From contig NZ_CP116413.1 of NCBI RefSeq assembly GCF_030064675.1, positions 157,001 through 221,000 on the forward strand: a DNA stretch of 64,000 nucleotides, read 5' to 3'. Under the pieces are notes generated by a model. That model searched no databases, was not told where the DNA came from, and saw only the letters and a list, made by a program, of their open reading frames with translations. Positions 35,637 to 43,713 of this stretch are shown one piece after another. Position numbers and translations under genes: made by a program. This stretch comes from Crossiella sp. CA-258035. GTDB lineage: Bacteria; Actinomycetota; Actinomycetes; Mycobacteriales; Pseudonocardiaceae. How positions within the stretch are numbered: the first letter of the stretch is position 1; each line of letters opens with the position of its first letter.

Positions 35637-36836
35637 ATGGCGTACGACGTCGCTCGGGTACGGGGCTTGTTCCCCGCGCTGGGCGACGGGTGGGTCCACC
35701 TCGATTCACCAGCGGGTATGCAGGTACCCGAACAGGTGGCGAGCGCGGTCTCGACCGCGTTGCGCGCCCCGGTGTCCGGGCCGGGCGGAATATTTCCGGC
35801 CTCACAGCGGGCAGAGGCGATCGTGGACGCGGCCCGTCGCTCCGTAGCCGACCTGGTCGGCTGCGACCCGGCCGGCGTGGTCCTCGGACCCAGTTCCGCC
35901 GCCCTGCTGCAACGCCTCGCCGACGCCCTCGGCGAGGCCTGGATGCTGGGTGACGAGGTGGTCGTCTCCCGGCTCGACCACCCCGGCAACGTCTCACCCT
36001 GGGTACGCGCCGCGCAGCGCGCCGGGGGCAGCGTGCGCTGGGGCGAGATCGACATCGAGACCTGCGAGCTGCCCGCCTGGCAGTACGACGGGCTGATCAC
36101 CGGCAGCACCAAGGCGGTGGCCATCACCGCCGCCTCCGGCGCGGTCGGCACCCGCCCGGACGTCCGGCACGTCTCCGACGTCGCCCGCAAGCACGGCGCC
36201 CTGGTCGTGGTGGACGCCTCCTCGGCCGCCCCGTTCGTGCCGCTGGACGTGCTGTCCATGGGCGCGGACGTGGTCGCGGTCTCCGCATCCGCCTGGGGCG
36301 GCCCGCCGGTCGGCGCGCTCGCCTTCCGCGACGCCAGCCTGCTCGACCGGCTGCCCTCGGCCGCGCTGGAACACGGCGCCCGCGGCCCGGAGCGGCTGGA
36401 GCTCGGCCCGCACGCCTACCCGCTGCTGGCCGGACTGGTCGCCTCGGTGGACTACCTGGCCGGACTGGACGACGCGGCCATCGGCCCGCGCCGGGAGCGG
36501 CTGCTCACCTCGCTCGGCTCGGTCAAGGCCTACCAGGCAGGCCTGCTGGCCAACCTGATCAACGAGCTGCGTGCGATGCGGCACGTGATGGTCATCGGTG
36601 ACGCCATGCGCAGGGTGCCCTCGCTGGCCTTCACCATCACCGGCGCGAAGGCCTGGGAAGCGGTGGAACATCTGGCCGAACGCGGGGTGTGCGCCTTCCA
36701 CGACTCCGGGCACAATGGCGTCTTCGCCGCACTCGGAGTCGGCGAGGTCGGTGGCGCGATCCGGGTCGGCCTGGCCCACTACACCAACGCGGCCGAGGTC
36801 GACCAGCTCGTGCGCGCGGTGGCCGAACTGCGCTGA
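35637..36836 (+). CDS. Class-V aminotransferase-fold protein lacking the PLP lysine
   Basis: A 399-residue protein with the cysteine-desulfurase/EgtE-like fold: HLDSPAGMQVPEQV near the start, DHPGNVSPW, VVVDASSAAPFVPLDV and a C-terminal RVGLAHYTNAAEVDQLV. In active class-V enzymes the cofactor lysine lies in S-x-H-K-x-x-G-P; here the segment reads VSASAWGGPPVGAL with no Lys, so PLP may not be bound covalently. It corresponds by position and orientation to Rv3778c. It starts 123 bases from the divergent bpa and is followed by a methyltransferase. A real function is likely but normal transaminase or desulfurase chemistry is doubtful. Confidence 0.82.
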   Translation: MAYDVARVRGLFPALGDGWVHLDSPAGMQVPEQVASAVSTALRAPVSGPGGIFPASQRAEAIVDAARRSVADLVGCDPAGVVLGPSSAALLQRLADALGEAWMLGDEVVVSRLDHPGNVSPWVRAAQRAGGSVRWGEIDIETCELPAWQYDGLITGSTKAVAITAASGAVGTRPDVRHVSDVARKHGALVVVDASSAAPFVPLDVLSMGADVVAVSASAWGGPPVGALAFRDASLLDRLPSAALEHGARGPERLELGPHAYPLLAGLVASVDYLAGLDDAAIGPRRERLLTSLGSVKAYQAGLLANLINELRAMRHVMVIGDAMRRVPSLAFTITGAKAWEAVEHLAERGVCAFHDSGHNGVFAALGVGEVGGAIRVGLAHYTNAAEVDQLVRAVAELR

Positions 36837-36857
36837 GTCAGCAGCAGTGGAGGGTGG

Positions 36858-37520
36858 TTGAACGACTCGCTCGCCAGGGCGATGGCCGATCTGGCCGCCT
36901 GGCACAAGCTCGCGCCGCTGCTCACCGAGTACCTGCCCTTCGGCGATGCCTCCCTGCGCCCGTCCGGGCTGACCACCGTGCTGGACGAGGCCATGGTCGG
37001 CAACCGCACCGTGCTGCTGGAGTGCGGCAGCGGCTCCTCCTCGGTGGTGGTGGCCAGGATGCTGGCCCGCCGCGGCTTCGGCCACCTGCTCTCCCTTGAG
37101 CACGACGAGCGCTGGGCCGCCTTCGTCAACACCCAGCTGCGCCGGGAGGGCCTGCACCAGATCGCCAGGGCGGTGCACTGCCCGCTCAGCGGCCACCCGG
37201 CCGCGGTCGGCACGCTGGACTGGTACTCCCCGCAGCTGGTGCACGACGAGGTGATGGCCTACGTGGACCGATTCGGCCTGGTCGACCTGCTGCTGGTGGA
37301 CGGCCCGCCCGCGTTCGAGCCGGGCAAGGACCTGGCCCGGTACCCGGCGCTGCCGGTGCTGCGCTGGGCGCTCGCGCCCGGCGCGACCATCCTGCTCGAC
37401 GACGTGGACCGGCCGGGCGAGCTGACCGTGCTCACCCGCTGGCAGGAGCAGTTCGGCCTGCGCTTCCGGGCCGACCCGACCGGCACGCGCCTGGCCGTCG
37501 GCATGCTCGATCCCGGCTAG
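36858..37520 (+). CDS. Class I SAM-dependent methyltransferase-like protein
   Basis: A 220-residue protein starting at TTG (36858) with GGAGGGTGG just upstream. TVLLECGSGSSSVVVARML is the SAM-binding motif I, LLSLEHDERW holds the acidic ribose contact (motif II), and LVDLLLVDGPPAF with ATILLDDVDR fits motifs IV and VI of class I methyltransferases. The VDGPPAF segment resembles O-methyltransferases and sugar-modifying enzymes that act on small molecules. It follows the aminotransferase-like gene by 21 bases. Acceptor unknown. Confidence 0.75.
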   Translation: MNDSLARAMADLAAWHKLAPLLTEYLPFGDASLRPSGLTTVLDEAMVGNRTVLLECGSGSSSVVVARMLARRGFGHLLSLEHDERWAAFVNTQLRREGLHQIARAVHCPLSGHPAAVGTLDWYSPQLVHDEVMAYVDRFGLVDLLLVDGPPAFEPGKDLARYPALPVLRWALAPGATILLDDVDRPGELTVLTRWQEQFGLRFRADPTGTRLAVGMLDPG

Positions 37521-37685
37521 TCCGCGAAGTCGGTGGACCGGCTGACCTCGGCCCACCGCGCCGCCTCGGCCGCCCGCCGGTCACTGGCCTTGGCCGGCGT
37601 TGTTGACCACCACGTCCAGCGCGGCCCTGGTGATCTCCCGCCCGAGACCGCGGGAGCTGCCGGTGACAAGCCAGATCTTGTTCAT
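37517..37685 (-). pseudogene. Remnant of a short-chain dehydrogenase gene (large internal deletion)
   Basis: On the minus strand an ATG at 37685 opens MNKIWLVTGSSRGLGREI, a textbook SDR N-terminus with the TGxxxGxG turn, which jumps within a few codons to LDVVVNNAGQGQ and stops. The NNAG motif normally lies about 60 residues later. After a frame change the sequence ends with RRAAEAARWAEVSRSTDFAD and a stop, like intact SDR C-termini. Only about 56 codons of roughly 280 remain. This is a decayed gene produced by at least two deletions. Confidence 0.8.
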
Positions 37686-37718
37686 GCCACCAGCGAACAC
37701 CCGCGGGCCCCGGCTGTC

Positions 37719-37735
37719 TACCAACTAGTTAGTTA
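37719..37735. promoter_or_regulatory. Possible TetR-type operator upstream of the SDR remnant
   Basis: TACCAACTAGTTAGTTA with the palindromic core AACTAGTT (37723-37730), an AT-rich island in otherwise GC-rich DNA. SDR genes are often controlled by TetR regulators through such sites. No regulator gene remains beside it, so this is probably a leftover promoter. Confidence 0.35.
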
Positions 37736-37761
37736 CATCGCGCGGAAGGGCCGGATTCCGT

Positions 37762-38751
37762 TCACTTGCGCACCAGCAGGATCTTGCCGACCACGCCGCC
37801 CGCTTCCAGCAGCCGGTGCGCCTCGGCCGCCTCCTGGATCGGCACCCTGGCGTGCTCGACCACGCTGACCTTGCCCTCCTCGACCAGCGGCCACAGCCGT
37901 TCGCGCACGTCCGCGACCACCTCGGCCTTGCTGCCCGGACCCTCCACCGGCCGCCCGCGCAGCCCGGTCGCGGCCACGCTGGCCCGCTTGGCCAGCATCT
38001 TGCTCAGGTCCAGCTCGGCCTTGCGGCCGCCCTGCATGCCGATCACCACGAGCCGACCGCCCGCCGCCAGCACGTCGATGTTGCGCGCCAGGTAGGAGGC
38101 GCCCATGTTGTCCAGCACCACGTCCGCGCCCTTGCCGCCGGTGGCCTCCTTGACCACCTCGACGAAGTCCTGCTCGTGGTAGTTCACCGTGATGTCCGCG
38201 CCGAGGCGGGTGCACTCGGCAAGGCCCTCCGGCGTGCCGGCGGTCACCGCGACCGTCGCGCCGAGCGCCTTGCCGATCTGGATCGCGCAGGTCCCGATGC
38301 CGCCGGCGCCGCCGTGCGCGAGGAAGGTGTCGCCCGCGGTCAGCCCGGCCAGCATCACCACGTTCGACCAGACCGTGCAGGTCACCTCGGGCAGCCCGGC
38401 CGCGGTCACCAGGTCGACGCCCTTGGGCACCGGCAGCACCTGCACCGCGGGCACGGCCACGCGTTCGGCGTAACCGCCACCGGCCAGCAGCGCGCACACC
38501 TCGTCGCCGACCTGCCACTGCGTCACGCCCTTGCCGACCTTGGCGATCCGGCCGGAGCACTCCAGCCCCGGCACGGTGGTCACCCCGGGCGGCGGCGGGT
38601 AGAAACCCTGGCGCTGCAACAGGTCGGCCCGGTTCACCGCGGCCGCGACAACGTCGATCACGACCTCGCCCTTGCCCGGCTCCGGATCGGGCCTCGGCGT
38701 CCAGCGCAGCACCTCTGGACCACCGGGCTCGCGGATACTGATCGCGTACAT
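37762..38751 (-). CDS. NAD(P)H quinone oxidoreductase (zinc-free MDR family)
   Basis: A 329-residue medium-chain dehydrogenase of the PIG3-like quinone oxidoreductase group. It shows AAAVNRADLLQRQGFYPPPPG at the start, GLECSGRIAKVG, the NAD(P)-binding turn AHGGAGGIGTCAIQIGKALGA and VLDNMGASYLARNI. The zinc-binding Cys cluster of alcohol dehydrogenases is missing, as expected. It corresponds to Rv3777, and its orientation relative to the aminotransferase-like gene is conserved. It likely performs NADPH-dependent reduction of quinones or enones. Confidence 0.9.
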   Translation of the reverse strand: MYAISIREPGGPEVLRWTPRPDPEPGKGEVVIDVVAAAVNRADLLQRQGFYPPPPGVTTVPGLECSGRIAKVGKGVTQWQVGDEVCALLAGGGYAERVAVPAVQVLPVPKGVDLVTAAGLPEVTCTVWSNVVMLAGLTAGDTFLAHGGAGGIGTCAIQIGKALGATVAVTAGTPEGLAECTRLGADITVNYHEQDFVEVVKEATGGKGADVVLDNMGASYLARNIDVLAAGGRLVVIGMQGGRKAELDLSKMLAKRASVAATGLRGRPVEGPGSKAEVVADVRERLWPLVEEGKVSVVEHARVPIQEAAEAHRLLEAGGVVGKILLVRK

Positions 38752-38812
38752 GCCCTGAAGCTAGACCCAATTCGGTGGCATGGCAGCCCGCCATCCCGGA
38801 CGATCGACCGGC

Positions 38813-39445
38813 ATGGACCCCTGGCCGCTGCGGCACCTGGTACTGCGCACCCCACGCCTGGAACTGCGCCCGGACGACGACGCCGGCCTGCTGGAGATGG
38901 TCGAGGTGGCGCTGTCCGGGGTGCACCCGCCGGAGCAGATGCCCTTCTCCGAGCCGTGGACCGAGATGTCGCCTGCCGAGCTCGGCCGGGGGTCGGTGCG
39001 GAACCGGTGGCGCAAGCGGGCCGAGCACAGCCCGGAGAACTGGGACATCGGCTTCCTGGTCCGGCACCGGGGCCGGGTGATCGGCACCCAGGGGCTGATG
39101 GCGGCGGACTTCGGTGTGCTGCGCGAGGTGACCTGCGGTTCCTGGTTCGGCATGGCGCACCAGGGGCAGGGCTTCGGCACCGAGGCGTGGGCCGCGGTGC
39201 TGCTGCTGGCCTTCGACCACCTCGGCGCGGAGCTGGGGCACGCGCTGGCCTTCGCGGACAACACCGCCTCCCGCGCGGTCAGCCGCAAGCTGGGCTACCA
39301 GGACACCGGGACCAGGCGCGTCGTCCGCCGCGGCGAGCCTGCCGTCCAGGTGGAGCAGCGGGTGACCCCGGCCGGGTTCGCCCGGCCGGACTGGACCCTG
39401 GAAGTCGACGGCCTGGACGCCTGCCGAGAGATGTTGGGAGCCTGA
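38813..39445 (+). CDS. GNAT acetyltransferase, tandem copy 1
   Basis: A 210-residue GNAT (RimJ/RimL-type) protein. It begins MDPWPLRHLVLRTPRLELRP, has the acetyl-CoA loop GMAHQGQGFGTEAWAAVL (R/Q-x-x-G-x-G/A form) around residues 115-132 and ADNTASRAVSRKLGY, the usual helix-alpha4 motif. The ATG at 38813 is chosen because the next paralogue starts with the same residues. It is followed one base later by the second copy. The substrate, an N-terminal amine or small molecule, is unknown. Confidence 0.87.
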   Translation: MDPWPLRHLVLRTPRLELRPDDDAGLLEMVEVALSGVHPPEQMPFSEPWTEMSPAELGRGSVRNRWRKRAEHSPENWDIGFLVRHRGRVIGTQGLMAADFGVLREVTCGSWFGMAHQGQGFGTEAWAAVLLLAFDHLGAELGHALAFADNTASRAVSRKLGYQDTGTRRVVRRGEPAVQVEQRVTPAGFARPDWTLEVDGLDACREMLGA

Positions 39446-39446
39446 C

Positions 39447-40079
39447 ATGGACCCCTGGCCACTGCGCCACCTGGTGCTGCGCACCCCGCGCCTGGAGCTG
39501 CGCCCCGACGACGACGCCGGCCTGCTGGAGCTGGCCGGACTTGCCGGACAGGGCATCCACCCACCAGCGGAGATGCCGTTCATCGTGCCGTTCACCGACC
39601 GGGCTCCCGGCGAGCTGGAACGCGGTGTGGCCCAGTACAACTGGCGGCAGCGCGCCGAGCTCAGCCCGGCGAAGTGGACCGTCAGCTTCCTGGTCCGGCA
39701 CCAGGACCGGGTGATCGGCAACCAGTCCCTCTCCGCCGAAGAGTTCGCGATCACCCGCGAGGTGCGCAGCGGCTCCTGGCTCGGCATGGCGCACCAGGGC
39801 AAGGGCTTCGGCACCGAGATGCGCGCGGCCGTGCTGGCCTTCGCCTTCGACCACCTGGGCGCGGTGCAGGCCCGCTCGGAGGCGTTCGCGGACAACCACG
39901 CCTCGCTCGGGGTCAGCCGCAGGCTCGGCTACCTGGACAACGGCAGCAAACTGGTGGCCCGGCGCGGCCAGGCAGCCACCGAGCTCGGGCTGCGGCTGCC
40001 TGCCGCCGAGTTCGTCCGGCCGGACTGGACGCTGGAAGTCGAGGGCCTGGACGCGTGCCGGGAGCTGCTCGGCTGCTAG
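39447..40079 (+). CDS. GNAT acetyltransferase, tandem copy 2
   Basis: A 210-residue paralogue of the gene before it, colinear from the first residue (MDPWPLRHLVLRTPRLELRP) to the last (EGLDACRELLGC). The acetyl-CoA loop is GMAHQGKGFGTEMRAAVL and the alpha4 motif ADNHASLGVSRRLGY. The middle region (residues 35-75) differs most, suggesting changed substrate choice after duplication. Its stop overlaps the convergent metallopeptidase gene by four bases. Confidence 0.87.
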   Translation: MDPWPLRHLVLRTPRLELRPDDDAGLLELAGLAGQGIHPPAEMPFIVPFTDRAPGELERGVAQYNWRQRAELSPAKWTVSFLVRHQDRVIGNQSLSAEEFAITREVRSGSWLGMAHQGKGFGTEMRAAVLAFAFDHLGAVQARSEAFADNHASLGVSRRLGYLDNGSKLVARRGQAATELGLRLPAAEFVRPDWTLEVEGLDACRELLGC

Positions 40080-41011
40080 CCCAGGTCCACGTTCCGGTCG
40101 AAGGTGTTGCACGAGGCCGGGTTGCCGGTCTTCAGGCCGGTGCTGAACCACTTCTGCCGCTGCTTGGAGCTGCCGTGGCTGAACTGGCTCGGGTCCGGCT
40201 TGCGCCCGTTGAGCTGGGACTGGATGAAGTCGTCGCCGATCCGCCCTGCCGCGTCCAGCGCCCGCTTGATGTCGTCGTCGGTGATCTCGGCGATCAGCGG
40301 TTTGCCGGACGGGGTGGGCACCGTGGTGGCGTGCTTGGCCCAGGCCCCGGCGTAGCAGTCGGCCTGGAGCTCCAGCCGCACCGAGCCCGACTCCGGACCG
40401 GTGGCGTTGCCGCGCACCTGGTCGGAGGTGCCGAGCAGGTTCTGCACGTGGTGGCCGTACTCGTGCGCGAGCACGTAGGCCTCCACGAAGGTGCCGCCCG
40501 CCGCGCCGAAGCGGTCCTGCAGCTCCTTGAAGAAGCTCAGGTCGATGTAGACCTCGTTGTCGGCGGGGCAGTAGAACGGGCCGACCGCGGAGTCCGCGTT
40601 GCCGCAGCCGGTGCGCACCGCGCCGTTGAAGAAGTTGGTGGTCGCCTTGCGGTAGGTGCGGCCGGAGCGGGCGAACACGTCGGTCCAGTAGCCCTGGATG
40701 GAGTTGATCGAGGCGATCGCCGCGCAGTCCTGGCTGCGGTTGGCGTCCGCGCCCGTTTTGCACTTCTCCGCGAGCTTGCCGCTGTTGACCATCTCGCCGC
40801 GCGGCACCGAGTCCCGGTCCGCGGCCCCGCCCGGCACGCTGGGCAGCGCACCCCCGCCGAACTGGGACAACAGGAACCAGATCAGCAACCCGACCACGCC
40901 GAGCCCGCCACCGCCGATGGCCACCCGACTGCCCACACCACCGCCGCCGGACCCGCCGAGGTCCTCGACCTGCGAAACATCAAGCTCGGCGTCCTCGTTG
41001 AAACGCACCAC
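40076..41011 (-). CDS. Neutral zinc metallopeptidase (YpfJ-type), membrane-anchored
   Basis: A 311-residue protein: a short acidic cytoplasmic start (MVRFNEDAELDVSQVEDLGG), one membrane helix (GGLGVVGLLIWFLLSQFG), then an extracytoplasmic domain with YVLAHEYGHHVQNLLG, the zinc-binding HExxH (HEYGH) plus a further Glu in the LQADCYAGAWAK helix. This is the putative neutral zinc metallopeptidase family (PF04228). Four or more Cys residues in the outer domain could form disulfides. It is convergent with the GNAT pair and divergent from a secreted phosphoesterase. Physiological substrate unknown. Confidence 0.9.
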   Translation of the reverse strand: MVRFNEDAELDVSQVEDLGGSGGGGVGSRVAIGGGGLGVVGLLIWFLLSQFGGGALPSVPGGAADRDSVPRGEMVNSGKLAEKCKTGADANRSQDCAAIASINSIQGYWTDVFARSGRTYRKATTNFFNGAVRTGCGNADSAVGPFYCPADNEVYIDLSFFKELQDRFGAAGGTFVEAYVLAHEYGHHVQNLLGTSDQVRGNATGPESGSVRLELQADCYAGAWAKHATTVPTPSGKPLIAEITDDDIKRALDAAGRIGDDFIQSQLNGRKPDPSQFSHGSSKQRQKWFSTGLKTGNPASCNTFDRNVDLG

Positions 41012-41112
41012 AACTCCCGCTCGTCGCCGAAGATAGGCCAGCTGCTGTTCATCCTGCGCTCAACCACCGGTCGCGCGCGACTGGAAGGGTGCCGCGTGAA
41101 AGGGAGGTGTCC

Positions 41113-42297
41113 GTGATCCGGATGCGTCAACTGCTGGGGCTGGCCGCCGCGCTGGCCGTGGCGACAGGGGTGCTCGCGCCAACCGCGCAGGCCACCGAGG
41201 ACCGTGCCCAGACCCATGGCGCGGTCCGCTTCGCCACGTTCAACGCCTCGCTCAACCGCAACGCCGACGGCGAGCTGCTCGCGCACCTGTCCACCCCGGA
41301 CAACGCGCAGGCCCGCAAGGTCGCCGAGGTCGTCCAGCGGGCCCGGCCGGACGTGCTGCTGCTCAACGAGTTCGACTACGTCAGCGGCAACCGCGCGGTC
41401 GACCTCTTCCGCCGGAACTACCTGGCGGTCGGCCAGCAGGGCGCGCGGGCGATCGACTACCCGTACGCCTACACCGCGCCGGTCAACACCGGCGTGCCCT
41501 CCGGGTTCGACCTGAACAACGACGGCAAGGTCGGCGGCGGGGACGACGCGTTCGGCTTCGGCCTGTTCCCCGGCCAGTACGGCATGGCGGTGCTGTCCAA
41601 GTTCCCGATCGACACCGCCGCGGTGCGCACCTTCCAGAACTTCCGCTGGCAGGACATGCCCGGCGCGGTGCTGCCCGAGGGCTGGTACTCGGCTGAGGAG
41701 CTGGCCGTCTTCCGGCTGTCCTCCAAGTCGCACTGGGACCTGCCGATCCGGATCGGCCGCAGGACCACGCACTTCCTGGTCTCGCACCCGACCCCGCCCA
41801 CCTTCGACGGCCCCGAGGACCGCAACGGCCGCCGCAACCACGACGAGATCCGGCTCTGGGCCGACTACGTCACCCCTGGCAAGGGCGGCTACCTCTACGA
41901 CGACGCGGGCAAGCGCGGCGGGCTCAAGCCGGGGGAGCGGTTCGTGCTCGCGGGCGACCAGAACGCCGACCCGGTGGACGGCGACAGCTACGCCAACGCG
42001 ATCAACCAGATCCTCAAGGCGCCCAAGGTGATCGACCCGAAGCCGGGCAGCCTGGGCGCGGTCGAGGCGGCCCGCGAGCAGGGTGGCGCGAACGTGGGCC
42101 AGCGCGGCAGGCCCTGGCTGGACACCGGGGACTTCAACGACAAGGCCCCCGGCAACCTGCGCATCGACTACGTGCTGCCCTCCCGGCCGCTGTTCCCGCT
42201 GGCCGCGGGCGTCTTCTGGCCGACCGCGCGCTCGCCGCTGGCCCGCCTGAACGACACCTCCGACCACCACCTGGTCTGGGTCGACCTCCTGACCTGA
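41113..42297 (+). CDS. Secreted endonuclease/exonuclease/phosphatase family protein
   Basis: A 394-residue protein with a signal peptide (RQLLGLAAALAVATGVLAPTAQA) and the EEP fold: VRFATFNASLNRN, VLLLNEFDYV (catalytic Glu), LAGDQNADPVDGD and DTSDHHLVWVDLLT (catalytic Asp-His at the end). Insert ADDAFGFGLFPGQYGMAVLSK fits the phosphodiesterase-like subgroup. The GTG at 41113 has GGGAGG six bases upstream and is preferred to an ATG-less extension to 41089. Likely an extracellular nuclease or phosphoesterase scavenging phosphate, in keeping with the 5'-nucleotidase nearby. Its 3' end overlaps the convergent transporter gene by 130 bases. Confidence 0.88.
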   Translation: MIRMRQLLGLAAALAVATGVLAPTAQATEDRAQTHGAVRFATFNASLNRNADGELLAHLSTPDNAQARKVAEVVQRARPDVLLLNEFDYVSGNRAVDLFRRNYLAVGQQGARAIDYPYAYTAPVNTGVPSGFDLNNDGKVGGGDDAFGFGLFPGQYGMAVLSKFPIDTAAVRTFQNFRWQDMPGAVLPEGWYSAEELAVFRLSSKSHWDLPIRIGRRTTHFLVSHPTPPTFDGPEDRNGRRNHDEIRLWADYVTPGKGGYLYDDAGKRGGLKPGERFVLAGDQNADPVDGDSYANAINQILKAPKVIDPKPGSLGAVEAAREQGGANVGQRGRPWLDTGDFNDKAPGNLRIDYVLPSRPLFPLAAGVFWPTARSPLARLNDTSDHHLVWVDLLT

Positions 42298-43121
42298 CCC
42301 AGTACGACCGACCCCAGGACCAGCGCCCCACCGAGCAGCTGCCAGCCGGTGAGGCGCTGGCCCAGCACGGCCCAGCCGAGCAGGGTCGCGGTGAGCGGGG
42401 TCAGCAGGCTGATCAGCGCCACCGGGCCGGCCGGGATCCGGCGCAGCCCGGCGAAGTAGAGCGTGTGCGCCAGTGCGGTGGCCACCAGCGACAGCCACAG
42501 CAGCCCGCCGAGCGCCCCGCCGTCCAGCGCGGGCGGCGCGCCCTCCACCAGCACCGCCACCGGCAGCAGGACCAGCGCGCCGCCGAGCAGCTGCCAGGCG
42601 GTCAGCGTCAGCCCGGACACCCCCGGCGGCAGGCCCCAGCGGCGGCTGAGCACGATCCCGGCGGACACGCTCACCGCGCCGCCCAGCCCGGCCAGCACGC
42701 CCACGGTGTCCAGCGCGGCCTCGCCGTTGAGCACCAGCAGCGCCACCCCGCCGATCCCGATCACGGCGGCCAGCAGCTGGGCCGCCCGCACCGGCTCGGC
42801 CAGCACCAGCGCGGCCAGGCCGATGACCAGCACGGTCTGCACCGAGTTCAGCGTGCCGGCCACCCCGCCGGGCAGCCGCTGCGCCGCGATGAACAGCAGC
42901 GTGAAGAACACCCCGATGTGCAGCGCGCCCAGCACCAGCGCCCGCCACCACCAGTCCCCGTGCGGGCGGCCGGGGCGCAGCGCGAGCAGCACCAGCCCGG
43001 CCGGCAGCGCGCGGAACAGCGCGTTCCACAGCGGGCTGACCGGCAGCAGCTCCGAGGTCACCAGGAAGGTGGTGCCCCACAGCACCGGGGCGATCGCGGT
43101 CCTGGCCAGCAGTGCGGACAA
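42168..43121 (-). CDS. EamA/DMT-family transporter
   Basis: A 317-residue protein with about ten membrane helices in two EamA repeats, starting with TAIAPVLWGTTFLVTSELLP, the usual first EamA helix. The second repeat contains LVATALAHTLYFAGLRRIPAGPVALISLLTPL. After the last helix (LGGALVLGSVVLGQV) there is a polar tail of about 40 residues that lies antisense to the end of the phosphoesterase gene. It is divergent from a MarR gene with three operator-like repeats between, so the pair is probably a regulated exporter. Substrate unknown. Confidence 0.87.
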   Translation of the reverse strand: MSALLARTAIAPVLWGTTFLVTSELLPVSPLWNALFRALPAGLVLLALRPGRPHGDWWWRALVLGALHIGVFFTLLFIAAQRLPGGVAGTLNSVQTVLVIGLAALVLAEPVRAAQLLAAVIGIGGVALLVLNGEAALDTVGVLAGLGGAVSVSAGIVLSRRWGLPPGVSGLTLTAWQLLGGALVLLPVAVLVEGAPPALDGGALGGLLWLSLVATALAHTLYFAGLRRIPAGPVALISLLTPLTATLLGWAVLGQRLTGWQLLGGALVLGSVVLGQVRRSTQTRWWSEVSFRRASGERAVGQKTPAASGNSGREGST

Positions 43122-43133
43122 GTGCGCCCCAAG

Positions 43134-43198
43134 TATCTCGACGTCAAGTATCTCGACATCGAGATTTGTACGGCAGCAGGTGTCTCGACGTCAAGATA
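43134..43198. promoter_or_regulatory. Three MarR-type operator repeats between the EamA and marR genes
   Basis: Three 18-bp versions of one palindromic motif: TATCTCGACGTCAAGTAT (43134-43151), TATCTCGACATCGAGATT (43149-43166) and TGTCTCGACGTCAAGATA (43181-43198). The pattern (A/T)TCTCGACnTCnAGAT is an inverted repeat of the size bound by MarR dimers, and the array covers the divergent start regions. Confidence 0.75.
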
Positions 43199-43209
43199 GA
43201 GTTCCGCGG

Positions 43210-43713
43210 ATGCGGGACGCGGTGGACGTGATCATCGAGCAGTGGGCGCGGGAGAAGCCGGGCTTCGACGTCAGCCCGGTCGGGATCGTCGGCCGGACCG
43301 CGCGGCTGCACGCCTTGCTGGACAAGGGGATCGGCCGCAACTTCGCCCGGTTCGGGCTGGCGCACTGGGAGTACGACGTGCTCGCCTCGCTGCGCCGGGC
43401 GGGCGCGCCCTACCGGCTCACCGTCGGGCAGCTGCTGACCTCGATGATGATCAGCTCAGGCGCGATGACCAACCGGATCGACCGGATGGCCGCGCGCGGA
43501 CTGCTGGTGCGCGAGGCCGATCCGGCCGACCGGCGGGGCGTGTTGGTGCGGCTCACCGAGGCCGGGGTGGCGCTGGCCGAAGAGGTGCTGGTGCCGCACA
43601 TCGAAACCGAGCGCGAACTGCTCTCCGGGCTCTCGGCCACCGAACAGCAGCAGCTGGCCGCGTTGCTGCGCAAGGCCCTCCTGTCGCTGGAAGGCCCTGC
43701 GCCGCAGCCGTGA
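43210..43713 (+). CDS. MarR-family regulator of the divergent EamA transporter
   Basis: A 167-residue winged-helix protein. The recognition-helix part SGAMTNRIDRMAARGLLVREADPADRRGVLVRLTEAG, given here in outline, contains the DxR wing motif (DPADRRGV) typical of MarR. The start has no clear Shine-Dalgarno; the ATG at 43210 is 12 bases after the last operator repeat, consistent with autoregulation. It probably controls the transporter gene on the other strand and itself, releasing DNA on binding a phenolic or drug-like ligand. Confidence 0.88.
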   Translation: MRDAVDVIIEQWAREKPGFDVSPVGIVGRTARLHALLDKGIGRNFARFGLAHWEYDVLASLRRAGAPYRLTVGQLLTSMMISSGAMTNRIDRMAARGLLVREADPADRRGVLVRLTEAGVALAEEVLVPHIETERELLSGLSATEQQQLAALLRKALLSLEGPAPQP

